DNA of 64,000 bases, taken from NCBI RefSeq assembly GCF_900142655.1, contig NZ_FRBQ01000012.1, positions 1-64,000 on the forward strand, written 5' to 3'. The DNA is from Phytopseudomonas punonensis (GTDB lineage Bacteria; Pseudomonadota; Gammaproteobacteria; Pseudomonadales; Pseudomonadaceae). The position numbers and the translations under genes are program-made. The notes beneath the pieces are model-generated. The model saw only the letters and a list, made by a program, of their open reading frames with translations. It had not been told where the DNA came from and ran no database searches. Of this stretch, positions 8,820-16,458 are shown one piece after another (positions within the stretch are counted from its first letter, which is position 1; each line of letters starts with the position of its first letter).

Positions 8820-9227
8820 TTACTCCTCCAGCCAGACTTCCCGCACCCAGTGCCACACCGAGTCCCAGCTCTCGTCGGTGAGGTCTTCTTCTTCGCCGTC
8901 CCAGAGCAGCACGGTGCCGTCCTGCTCGACGCAGTAGTAGTTGCCCCGATCTTCACAGATCGGCACCAGCTCGCGCGGCACGCCCAGCGACCAGGCCACC
9001 GAGGCCACTTCCGGCAGGTAGGTGTGCGATTGCGGGTCGGTCACGGTGACCGGCTCCAGGCGGCCGTACACCACATCGCTGACCTTGAGCAGGAATTCAC
9101 GCAGCTCGAACGGCAGGTTGATGAGGATCTGCTCCTCGATCTCCACCAGCAGTTCCTCGTCGGGCAGCTCCAGCGGCACCGGCACCGGCTCGTTCAATTC
9201 ACGCAGTTGTTCGATGACTTCTTCCAC
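8820..9227 (-). CDS. SMI1/KNR4 (SUKH) family protein
   Basis: This 135-residue acidic protein carries the SUKH pattern: LPFELREFLLKVSDV near residue 38, then LVPICEDRGNYYCVEQDGTV and LLWD. The family contains many immunity proteins for polymorphic toxins, but solitary chromosomal SUKH proteins like this one are common in Pseudomonas and need not be immunities. The start codon is GTG at 9227. No toxin gene is adjacent and the base composition matches the surroundings, unlike the SUKH gene at 24548. Confidence 0.75.
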   Translation of the reverse strand: MEEVIEQLRELNEPVPVPLELPDEELLVEIEEQILINLPFELREFLLKVSDVVYGRLEPVTVTDPQSHTYLPEVASVAWSLGVPRELVPICEDRGNYYCVEQDGTVLLWDGEEEDLTDESWDSVWHWVREVWLEE

Positions 9228-9463
9228 GGCGGCTCCACCTGAGTTCGGCGATTCTCATCAGATTCTGGAAAGCACGAAGCAGACGGGCGTTCGATTGGCC
9301 GCCGTCTACTTTACTGCTCCTTGATAACGCAGCTTTTTACGCTGAATGGAAAATAGTCACAAGCGGCGAAAAGGCAAAAAGCCATCTCCAGCCTGCGACC
9401 TGCTGCTCATCGGTTTGGGTGCTGCGCCCGGCATAGGTTCCAAAAGTCGAATACGCAAAAAAC

Positions 9464-9487
9464 AAAACCCGGGCAAGCCCGGGTTTT
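9464..9487 (-). terminator. terminator of the Tim44-domain protein gene
   Basis: AAAACCCGGGC, a two-base loop and GCCCGGGTTTT form a strong stem. On the minus strand it is followed by GTTTTTTGCG, 16 bases beyond the gene's stop codon. It lies 236 bases from the divergent SUKH start. Confidence 0.85.
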
Positions 9488-9503
9488 GTCAGTGCGTAAC
9501 GGA

Positions 9504-10361
9504 TCAGCCGTTCTGGCGGATACCGGCGACCAGCCAGGGCTGGTTCTCGCCAACGGCACGCTCCAGGCGCCAGCTTTCGCTGAAGGCCTCGCCCTGGTCG
9601 AAGCGCGAGGTCTTCGAAACACCGCTGAAGGTCAGGGTGGCGATGGTCTTGTCGGCGTGGTCGTCGACACCGTCCAGCTGCACGTCGAGGTTGTCGATGT
9701 AGGTGGACTGGAAGCCGTCACCCAGGTCGGCGCGCTCGCGCTTGAGGAACTCCAGCAGTTGCGGGGTCACGAACTCGGCGATCTTGTCCATCTCGTTCGC
9801 GTCCCAGTGCTGCTGCAGGCTCAGGAAGTGCTCGCGACCGGCGTTGACGAAGTTTTCCTCGTTGAACCAGGCAGGTGCGTTGATCACCGGCTTGATCGCC
9901 GCGGCGCTGCTGCCGCCGAAGATCGACGGCTGAGCCGGCTGCGGCTGGCCATGGGCCTCACGCTGGAACGGAGCACCACCGGCAGCGGCGACGTTCGGCT
10001 GCTGCTTCTGGCGACGTGCGGCCAGGAAGCGGAACAGCAGGAAGGCGATCAGGCCGAAGATCAGCATGTCCATGATCTGCAGGCCTTCGAAGCCGTCACC
10101 CATGAACATGGAGGCCAGCAGGCCACCGGCGGCCAGACCGGCCAGTGGGCCGAGCCAGCGCGACGCACCGCTGGCGGCAGCAGGCGTGCGGCCTGGGGCA
10201 GCGGCATTGGCATTAGGTTGGGATGGCGGCGTGGCCTGACGGGTCTGGTGGCTCGGCGCGGCGCCAAAGGATTTGCCGCCGCCCATACGCTTGGCGTCGG
10301 CAGTCAGGCTGAAGGACAGGCCCAGGCAAACTACCAGGGCGATGCTGAGGAAACGCTGCAT
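9504..10361 (-). CDS. Tim44-like domain membrane protein
   Basis: This 285-residue protein has a signal-like N-terminus (MQRFLSIALVVCLGLSFSLTADA). A low-complexity linker rich in Q, P, A and G follows, then one transmembrane segment (DMLIFGLIAFLLFRFLA, about residues 100-116). The C-terminal Tim44/MBA1-like domain spans about 165-280 (WFNEENFVNAGREHFLSLQQ, then VTPQLLEFLKRER). Bacterial members are anchored in the inner membrane and of unclear role. The longer open frame upstream is rejected because the signal peptide starts at 10361. Confidence 0.85.
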   Translation of the reverse strand: MQRFLSIALVVCLGLSFSLTADAKRMGGGKSFGAAPSHQTRQATPPSQPNANAAAPGRTPAAASGASRWLGPLAGLAAGGLLASMFMGDGFEGLQIMDMLIFGLIAFLLFRFLAARRQKQQPNVAAAGGAPFQREAHGQPQPAQPSIFGGSSAAAIKPVINAPAWFNEENFVNAGREHFLSLQQHWDANEMDKIAEFVTPQLLEFLKRERADLGDGFQSTYIDNLDVQLDGVDDHADKTIATLTFSGVSKTSRFDQGEAFSESWRLERAVGENQPWLVAGIRQNG

Positions 10362-10546
10362 TATCGGTTTTCTCTTGGTTATTGAAACACTGACGGGCAT
10401 CTTGCCCGTGGCAGGTCGGCATGACCAGCAACAGAATGTTTCGAGCTTTTGCCCAACGAGGCGGCTTGCGCTGCGCCAGGGCGATGGAGGTGGGAGGTGA
10501 AACGGAACCAATAGTTTCCGTTTCAGTGCTTAGCGGCTAGTGCCTT

Positions 10547-10688
10547 AGAGCCTGTTCACGATCTACTGCGCGTCGGCCCTACTGCGTTAAAAGCAGGCTC
10601 GGAATGCTCATTTACAGCTCGTAAACTCCGCTTCCTCGCCTGCTTTTGCCTTGTATGGCTCTAGCTCGCGAGATCGTGAACAGGCTCT
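10547..10688. repeat. 142-bp hairpin element, copy A
   Basis: The terminal inverted repeats AGAGCCTGTTCACGATCT (10547-10564) and its complement (10671-10688) enclose a core containing AATGCTCATTTACA, CGTAAACTCCGCTT and CGCCTGCTTTTGCC. The same core recurs at 39452-39595 with different ends. The right end overlaps the TAA stop codon of the minus-strand DctP gene. Confidence 0.85.
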
Positions 10689-11785
10689 TAGCGCCAGTTG
10701 TAGAGTTCTTTCTCGGTCACTTCGCCCATCGGCGTGGCTTCGTCCTGGAAGGTTTTCATGGATTTCCAGATGCGCCCATTGAGGTCGTTCTGGCTAGCCA
10801 GGTCTTCGAGTACGGTTTGCGACTCACGCTTCATCGCCGCCAGTACCTCGTCGGGGAAGCGCTTGATCGTCACGCCCTGTTCCTTCAACTGGGCCAGGGA
10901 CTTGGCGTTGTGGAAGACGTAGTCGTCCATCATGTCCAGGGTCGCGGCGCGGGCGGCTTCGACGACGATGGCCTGCAGGTCGGCCGGCAGGCTGTCGAAA
11001 GCCTTCTGGTTGACCATCGACTCGACCACCGCTTGTGGCTCCTGCCAGCCCGGGAAGTAGTAGTACTTGGCCGCTTTGTGCAGGCCGAAGGCCAGGTCGT
11101 TGTAGGGGCTGACCCAGTCGGTGGCATCGATCACGTGGGTTTGCAGGGCGGTGAAGATTTCGCCGCCAGGCAGGTTGACGGTGATGGCGCCAAGCTTGGT
11201 CCAGACTTCACCACCGAGGCCCGGCATACGGATCTTCAGGCCCTTGATGTCGTCCAGCGAGTTGATTTCCTTGTTGTACCAGCCGCCCATCTGCATGGTG
11301 GTGTTACCCGCCGACAGCGGCTTTACGCCGAAGGGCGCGTAGGTTTCATCCCACAGGGCCTGACCGCCGCCCTTGCTCAGCCAGGCATTCATTTCCAGGG
11401 TCGACAGGCCGAACGGCACCGACGAGAAGAACTGTGCGGCCGGCACCTTGCCTTTCCAGTAGTACGGCGTGCCGTGACCCATTTCCGCGGTACCGCGGGA
11501 CACGGCGTCGAACACTTCCAAAGCCGGCACCAGCTCACCGGCGGCATAGACCTTGACGGTCAGACGGCCGGCGCTCATGGCGTTGATGCGATCGGCCAGG
11601 CGTTCAGCGGCGGTGCCCAGGCCTGGGTAGTTCTTCGGCCAGGAGGTGACCATCTTCCAGTGGAAGGTCTCGGCTTTTGCAGCGGTGGCGCCTTGCCCGG
11701 CAGCGGGTGTTTCTTCCTTGCAGCCGGCCAGACCGATGGCAGCGAGCAGCGCCATAGCGGCACCGAACAGATTGCGGCGGTTCAT
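10688..11785 (-). CDS. TRAP transporter solute-binding lipoprotein, DctP family
   Basis: This 365-residue protein has a lipoprotein signal (GLAGC, lipid-bearing Cys22). The DctP-type binding fold includes HWKMVTSWPKNYPGLGTAAE, then VPALEVFDAVSRGTAEMGHG, and the ligand-region pattern GLKIRMPGLGGEVWTKLGA near residue 195. ATDWVSPYNDLAFGLHKAAK resembles the TakP subgroup, whose ligands are 2-oxo acids with a metal ion. No DctQ or DctM membrane partner lies in the window, so it is an orphan here. The gene follows the usual leader Met at 11785. Confidence 0.85.
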   Translation of the reverse strand: MNRRNLFGAAMALLAAIGLAGCKEETPAAGQGATAAKAETFHWKMVTSWPKNYPGLGTAAERLADRINAMSAGRLTVKVYAAGELVPALEVFDAVSRGTAEMGHGTPYYWKGKVPAAQFFSSVPFGLSTLEMNAWLSKGGGQALWDETYAPFGVKPLSAGNTTMQMGGWYNKEINSLDDIKGLKIRMPGLGGEVWTKLGAITVNLPGGEIFTALQTHVIDATDWVSPYNDLAFGLHKAAKYYYFPGWQEPQAVVESMVNQKAFDSLPADLQAIVVEAARAATLDMMDDYVFHNAKSLAQLKEQGVTIKRFPDEVLAAMKRESQTVLEDLASQNDLNGRIWKSMKTFQDEATPMGEVTEKELYNWR

Positions 11786-11886
11786 GGTGTTCTCCCTTGA
11801 GTGTCGAGCAGCGTGCCCTGATTGCTTTTGTTATTGGCAGCCGGCCGTAATGGCGGCTGCCATGGTTGTAATCGTTGAGCTACTTA
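11786..11886. other. intergenic region upstream of the DctP gene
   Basis: This stretch probably contains the DctP promoter. No convincing motif or gene is visible. It continues into the compound repeat that fills the space up to the uvrD stop codon. Confidence 0.3.
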
Positions 11887-12183
11887 CAGCCTGTTCACGA
11901 TCTTCATGTCAGGCTTTATCCAGTTTTGCCTGCAACGCGACAGAAGCAGCCATTCGTAGGGTGGATGGCGCTTCATTCATCCACCGTTTTGCAATCGCAA
12001 TGGTGGACAAAAAGAGCGTTGTCCACCCTACCTCACTGCTTTTGTGGGAGGGGCTTTAGCCGCGAGCCTTTTACGCCTAGATAGGCACAATCGGGGCTAA
12101 AGCCCCTCCCACGAGTTCGCGATCGGCCGCCCCCACCATATAGCTGCCGTACACATACCCCGCAGGATCGTGAGCAGGCTCCT
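11887..12183. repeat. compound repeat element between DctP and uvrD genes
   Basis: The outer ends CAGCCTGTTCACGATCT (11887) and GGATCGTGAGCAGGCTC (to about 12181) are the terminal repeats of the copy-A element. Inside them are two further hairpin units. One is GTAGGGTGGA to CCACCCTAC (11956-12031). The other is GTGGGAGGGGCTTTAGC to GCTAAAGCCCCTCCCAC (12044-12112). The right end touches the uvrD stop codon. Related units occur at 38256-38481. Confidence 0.75.
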
Positions 12184-14384
12184 TAGATAGCCTCGAGCTT
12201 GGCGTACGCCAACATCAGCCACTTGCTGCCTTCGCTCTCGAAGTTCACCTGCACCCGCGCCTGGGGCCCCGAGCCCTCGAAGTTGAGGATGGTGCCTTCG
12301 CCAAACAGTGAGTGCTGCACGCGCTGGCCGAGGTTGAATGGCGTATCCGGCACGGCGCTGCCGGCGAACAGGCTGCTGCCGCTCATGCTGCGGCTGCCAC
12401 TGCCGTACGGGCGACTGACGCTGTTCGACAGACGCACTTCCTGCACCAGGTGCGGCGGCACTTCACGCACGAAGCGCGAGACCTTGTTGTAGGTCTCGTT
12501 GCCATACAGGCGACGGGTTTCCGCGTAGCTGATCACCAGATTGCGCATGGCTCGAGTGATGCCCACGTAGGCCAGGCGGCGTTCCTCTTCCAGGCGGCCG
12601 GGCTCTTCCAGGCTCATCTTGTGGGGGAACAGGCCTTCCTCCATGCCGACCAGGAACACCCGCGGGAACTCCAGGCCCTTGGCGCTGTGCAGGGTCATCA
12701 TCTGTACGCTGTCTTCATGCTCGGCAGCCTGGGTATCACCGGCCTCCAGCGAGGCGTGGCCGAGAAACGCAGCCAGTGGCGTTTGCTCCTCGTCACCTTC
12801 TTCGCCCTCGTAGGAGTCGAACGCACGCGCGGCAGACACCAGTTCCTCGAGGTTTTCTACCCGAGCCTGGGCTTTCTCGCCCTTCTCGTCGCGGTGATAG
12901 GCCAGCAGGCCAGACTGCTCGATGACCAATTGCGCCATGCTGTGCAACTGCATGCCCTCGACCTTCAACGCCAGGGTATCGATCAGCTCGACGAAGCCGT
13001 TCAGTGCGCTGGCGGCGCGGCCGCTGATCACCTTGGTGCCGACCGCTTCGTGCAGCGCGGCCCACATCGACAGGTCGTTGGCGCGGGCGAACTGGCGCAG
13101 GGTCTCCACCGTTTTCTCGCCGATGCCGCGGGCCGGCACGTTGATCACCCGCTCCAGGGCCGCATCGTTGCCGCGCTGGTGGATCAGGCGCAGGTAGGCC
13201 ATGGCGTTCTTGATTTCCGCGCGCTCGAAGAAGCGCTGGCCGCCGTAGATGCGGTAGGGAATCTTCTCGCGCAGCAGGGCCTCTTCCAGCACCCGCGACT
13301 GGGCGTTGGAGCGATACAGGATGGCGATGTCGCTGCGTCGCAGGCCGTCCTTGCGCAGGGCGTCCTCGATGGTTTCCACCACATAGCGCGCTTCGTCGTG
13401 TTCGTTGAAGGCGGCGTACAGGCTGATCAGGTCGCCATCGCCGACATCGGTGCGCAGCTCCTTGCCCAGGCGCCCTTGGTTGTTGGCGATCAGTGCGTTG
13501 GCAGCGTTGAGGATGTTCGCCGTGGAGCGGTAATTCTGCTCCAGGCGGATGATTTCCGCGTCGGCGAAGTCGCTGTCGAACTGCTGGATGTTCTCGATCT
13601 TGGCACCGCGCCAGCCGTAGATCGACTGGTCGTCGTCGCCCACCACCATCAGGCTTTCGCCGCCCATGGCGAGAAAGCGCAGCCAGGCGTACTGCACGGC
13701 GTTGGTGTCCTGGAACTCGTCGACCAGGATGTGCCGGAAGCGCTTCTGGTAGTGGGCCAGCAGGCCGGCGTTGTTGCGCCAAAGGTCCAGGGCGCGCAGC
13801 AGCAGTTCGGCGAAGTCGATCACCCCGGCACGGGCGCAGGCGGCCTCGTAGGCTTCGTAGATGCTGCGCATGGTGGCCAGGAACAGGTCGCCGCTGGCCT
13901 GGATGCCGGCCGGGCGGATGCCCTCGTCCTTCTGGCCGTTGATGAACCACTGCGCCTGTTTGGCCGGCCAGCGTTGTTCATCCAGGTTCAACTCGCGGAT
14001 CACCCTTTTGATCAGGCGCTGCTGGTCGTCGGAATCAAGAATCTGAAAGTTCTCGGCCAGGTTGGCCTCGCGCCAATGGGCACGCAGCAGGCGATGCGCC
14101 AGGCCGTGGAAGGTGCCGACCCACATGCCGGCCGGGCTCTGGCCGAGCACGTCCTCGATGCGGTGGCGCATCTCGGCAGCGGCCTTGTTGGTGAAGGTCA
14201 CCGAGAGGATGCTGTGCGGCGAGACGTCCAGGCGCTGGATCAGAAAGGCGATGCGGTGCACCAGCACACGGGTCTTGCCGGAGCCGGCACCGGCCAGCAC
14301 CAGTTGATGGCCAGGCGGCGTGGTAACCGCGTGGTGCTGGGCTGGGTTTAGAGAACTGAGTCGCTGATCGAGGTCATTTTGCAT
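12183..14384 (-). CDS. uvrD: DNA helicase II (UvrD)
   Basis: This 733-residue superfamily 1A helicase has Walker A AGAGSGKT at residues 31-38, then SVTFTNKAAAEMRHR (motif Ia), VDEFQDTN (motif II) and GDDDQSIYGWRGA (motif III). LEQNYRST (IV), MTLHSAKGLEF (V) and RLAYVGITRAM (VI) follow. The C-terminal 60 residues form the UvrD-type Tudor-like tail (FNLGQRVQHSLFGEGTIL). Length and tail favour UvrD over Rep. It unwinds DNA 3'-5' in nucleotide excision and mismatch repair. It is a single gene on the minus strand, and its stop codon abuts a repeat element. Confidence 0.95.
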   Translation of the reverse strand: MQNDLDQRLSSLNPAQHHAVTTPPGHQLVLAGAGSGKTRVLVHRIAFLIQRLDVSPHSILSVTFTNKAAAEMRHRIEDVLGQSPAGMWVGTFHGLAHRLLRAHWREANLAENFQILDSDDQQRLIKRVIRELNLDEQRWPAKQAQWFINGQKDEGIRPAGIQASGDLFLATMRSIYEAYEAACARAGVIDFAELLLRALDLWRNNAGLLAHYQKRFRHILVDEFQDTNAVQYAWLRFLAMGGESLMVVGDDDQSIYGWRGAKIENIQQFDSDFADAEIIRLEQNYRSTANILNAANALIANNQGRLGKELRTDVGDGDLISLYAAFNEHDEARYVVETIEDALRKDGLRRSDIAILYRSNAQSRVLEEALLREKIPYRIYGGQRFFERAEIKNAMAYLRLIHQRGNDAALERVINVPARGIGEKTVETLRQFARANDLSMWAALHEAVGTKVISGRAASALNGFVELIDTLALKVEGMQLHSMAQLVIEQSGLLAYHRDEKGEKAQARVENLEELVSAARAFDSYEGEEGDEEQTPLAAFLGHASLEAGDTQAAEHEDSVQMMTLHSAKGLEFPRVFLVGMEEGLFPHKMSLEEPGRLEEERRLAYVGITRAMRNLVISYAETRRLYGNETYNKVSRFVREVPPHLVQEVRLSNSVSRPYGSGSRSMSGSSLFAGSAVPDTPFNLGQRVQHSLFGEGTILNFEGSGPQARVQVNFESEGSKWLMLAYAKLEAI

Positions 14385-14740
14385 CGCGGCATTCTAGGGG
14401 GCCGATGCAGGTAGGGCAAACGCTGGTGACGGCGACGTGACTAGCCGCCGGCCTCGGCCATCGCGAGCCCGTGAACAGTGCTCCGGCTGGTTGGCGAAGA
14501 TGCTTGCCAGCACCTGGTCGAGCTTGCGCAGGTGTGCTTCGGTTAAGCCCTCGACGCTCCGGCAATTTATTGAAGCAACGAGCCCTCTTGGAGCATGTGC
14601 CGATGAAATTCTATTGCCATTAAATTGATATTTTTTTGCCATAAAAATCGACCGTTCAGCGATTTTTTTGAACATTTTGGAACCCTGTCGGTATCGAGCC
14701 GTCGTAGCGACGAATCAGTTTTTACGACGGGTATGGATGC
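14385..14740. other. intergenic region between uvrD and cdiB
   Basis: Composition changes sharply here. About 14570-14700 is AT-rich (TTTTTTTGCC, GATTTTTTTGAAC), as expected for the cdiBA promoter. A minus-strand open frame of 93 codons (14394-14675) crosses it but has no recognisable domain, so I do not call a gene. Confidence 0.4.
14699..14730. promoter_or_regulatory. inverted repeat just upstream of cdiB
   Basis: CCGTCGTA (14699-14706) pairs with TACGACGG (14723-14730), ending 10 bases before the cdiB start codon. It could fold in the mRNA over the ribosome binding region or be an operator. There is no good Shine-Dalgarno sequence between it and the ATG. Confidence 0.4.
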
Positions 14741-16432
14741 ATGGTGGTACGCAACGGAGCTGCGGTTGTAGGGTTTTGTCTGGTTGTTTTTCCTGTCTTG
14801 GCGGTCGCTCAGACCCCTGGTGAACGTGAGCTGTATCGCGACAGACAGGAGCGTTTGCTGCAAGAGCAGCAGCAACGTTTGCGGGAGCTGCAACAGCTCC
14901 CCGGCCGCGAGGCACAACAGCCTGCCGAGCCTGAACCGGGCGACGAACGCTGCTTCGCCATCGACGACATCGAGATCAGCGGTGCCAGCCTGCTGTCGGA
15001 GGCCGACCGCGCCGCGATCCTCGCGCCGTTCGCTGACGATTGCCTGGGCGTCAGCCAGCTCAACGCGCTGCTCAAGGCCATCACCAATCACTACATCGAC
15101 CGCGGCTATGTCACCACCCGTGCCTACCTGCCGCAGCAGGATCTGTCTGCCCGCACCCTGAAGATCACCGTGGTCGAAGGCCGCCTCGAAGGCCTCGACA
15201 GCTCCGCTCTGGCCAGTGATCGTGAGCTGGCGATGAGCTTTCCCGGCAAGACCGGCGAGGTGCTCGACCTGCGCGAACTGGAGCAACTGGTCGAGAACCT
15301 CAATCGCCTGCCATCGCGCTTCGCCAAGCTGGAGCTGGTGCCCGGCGAGCAGGTGGGTGGCAGCCGCGTGCAACTGCAGGGCGAGCGCAGCAAGCCGTGG
15401 CGCGCCAGCCTGTCGCGCCACAACGATGGCCAGCTCAGCACCGGCGAGCAGCAGTGGGGCGTTGGCCTGGACTGGGACAGCCCGCTGGGCCTGGCCGACC
15501 AGCTGAGCCTGCGCGCCAGCCGTGATGCGGTCAGCGACAGCTACCGTCATTCGCACAGCCAGAGCCTCTACTACAGCCTGCCCTACGGCTGGTGGACCTT
15601 CAGCTACAACTACGGCCAGTCCTACTACCGCAACAAGACCGATTTCAACGGCTTCCTGGCAGAGACCGATGGCGACTACCAGAGCCATAACCTGTTGGCA
15701 GAGCGGGTGCTGCACCGCGACAGCGTCAGCAAGACTGCTTTCAGCACTGGCCTGAGCCACGTTCGCACCAATAACTTCATCGAAGACAATCGCATAGGTA
15801 TCTCCAGCAATCGCCTTAGCGAATGGCAGTTGGGCTTCAATCACGGCCGTCGTGTGGGCAGCGCCTTCGTCAACGCCGACATCGGCTGGCAGCGCGGCAT
15901 CGGTGCCTTCGACGCCCAGGGCAACGGCCATCCCCGTGGCCAGGACCCGGTCGCCCGCTACAACAAGTACACCCTGACCCTCAGCTACCTGCAGCCCTTC
16001 AACCTGGGCGGCGAGCGCTTCAGTTTCGAGAGTCTGGCCACCGGCCAGAAGAGCGAAGACCAGCTGTTCAGCCCGGCGCGCATCAGCGTTGGTGGTTTGA
16101 ATTCGGTGCGCGCCTACAAGGATCAGTCGCTGTCCGGCAATAGCGGCGGCTACTGGCGCAACCAGCTGCGCTGGACGCGGCCGGTGACCTGGGCGCCGCT
16201 GCAGCCTTTCGTGCAGCAGTACGGCGCCGCCCTGGCCTATGACGTCGGCGTGATCAGCCATGACGACCACAACAACGGCGCCAGTGGCCGCCTGAGCGGC
16301 CACGCCCTGGAGCTCAGTGCCCGTGGTGAGCACCTGGCCGCCAGCGTGACCTTCGCCCATTCCCTGGAACGCCCCGCCGCCTTCACCGAGGGTGAGCGAC
16401 CGGTGTACTTCCGCCTCGATGTGTTCTTCTGA
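14741..16432 (+). CDS. cdiB: CdiB, two-partner secretion outer-membrane transporter (ShlB/FhaC family)
   Basis: This 563-residue TpsB protein has a signal peptide over residues 1-24 and a glutamine/arginine-rich helix (RDRQERLLQEQQQRLRELQ, about 30-55) corresponding to the plug helix H1. A POTRA_2 domain follows from about residue 68 (CFAIDDIEISGASLL). A second POTRA covers about 145-220. A 16-strand barrel fills the rest, with the surface/lid signature VGGLNSVRAYKD near residue 450. It exports the CdiA filament encoded 26 bases downstream. Length agrees with the family (about 550-590). Confidence 0.95.
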   Translation: MVVRNGAAVVGFCLVVFPVLAVAQTPGERELYRDRQERLLQEQQQRLRELQQLPGREAQQPAEPEPGDERCFAIDDIEISGASLLSEADRAAILAPFADDCLGVSQLNALLKAITNHYIDRGYVTTRAYLPQQDLSARTLKITVVEGRLEGLDSSALASDRELAMSFPGKTGEVLDLRELEQLVENLNRLPSRFAKLELVPGEQVGGSRVQLQGERSKPWRASLSRHNDGQLSTGEQQWGVGLDWDSPLGLADQLSLRASRDAVSDSYRHSHSQSLYYSLPYGWWTFSYNYGQSYYRNKTDFNGFLAETDGDYQSHNLLAERVLHRDSVSKTAFSTGLSHVRTNNFIEDNRIGISSNRLSEWQLGFNHGRRVGSAFVNADIGWQRGIGAFDAQGNGHPRGQDPVARYNKYTLTLSYLQPFNLGGERFSFESLATGQKSEDQLFSPARISVGGLNSVRAYKDQSLSGNSGGYWRNQLRWTRPVTWAPLQPFVQQYGAALAYDVGVISHDDHNNGASGRLSGHALELSARGEHLAASVTFAHSLERPAAFTEGERPVYFRLDVFF

Positions 16433-16458
16433 TTTCAACGCGTAACGGAGATAGTCAC

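Noticed and set aside
12312..14351. 679-codon plus-strand frame opposite uvrD
   Set aside because: The uvrD frame carries all helicase motifs; the opposite frame has only low-complexity Val/Gln/His-rich sequence typical of high-GC shadows.
14394..14675. 93-codon minus-strand frame upstream of cdiB (LTEAHLRKLDQVLASIF)
   Set aside because: It crosses the AT-rich promoter region, has no recognised domain and no good start; it may be a decayed gene, but evidence is too thin.
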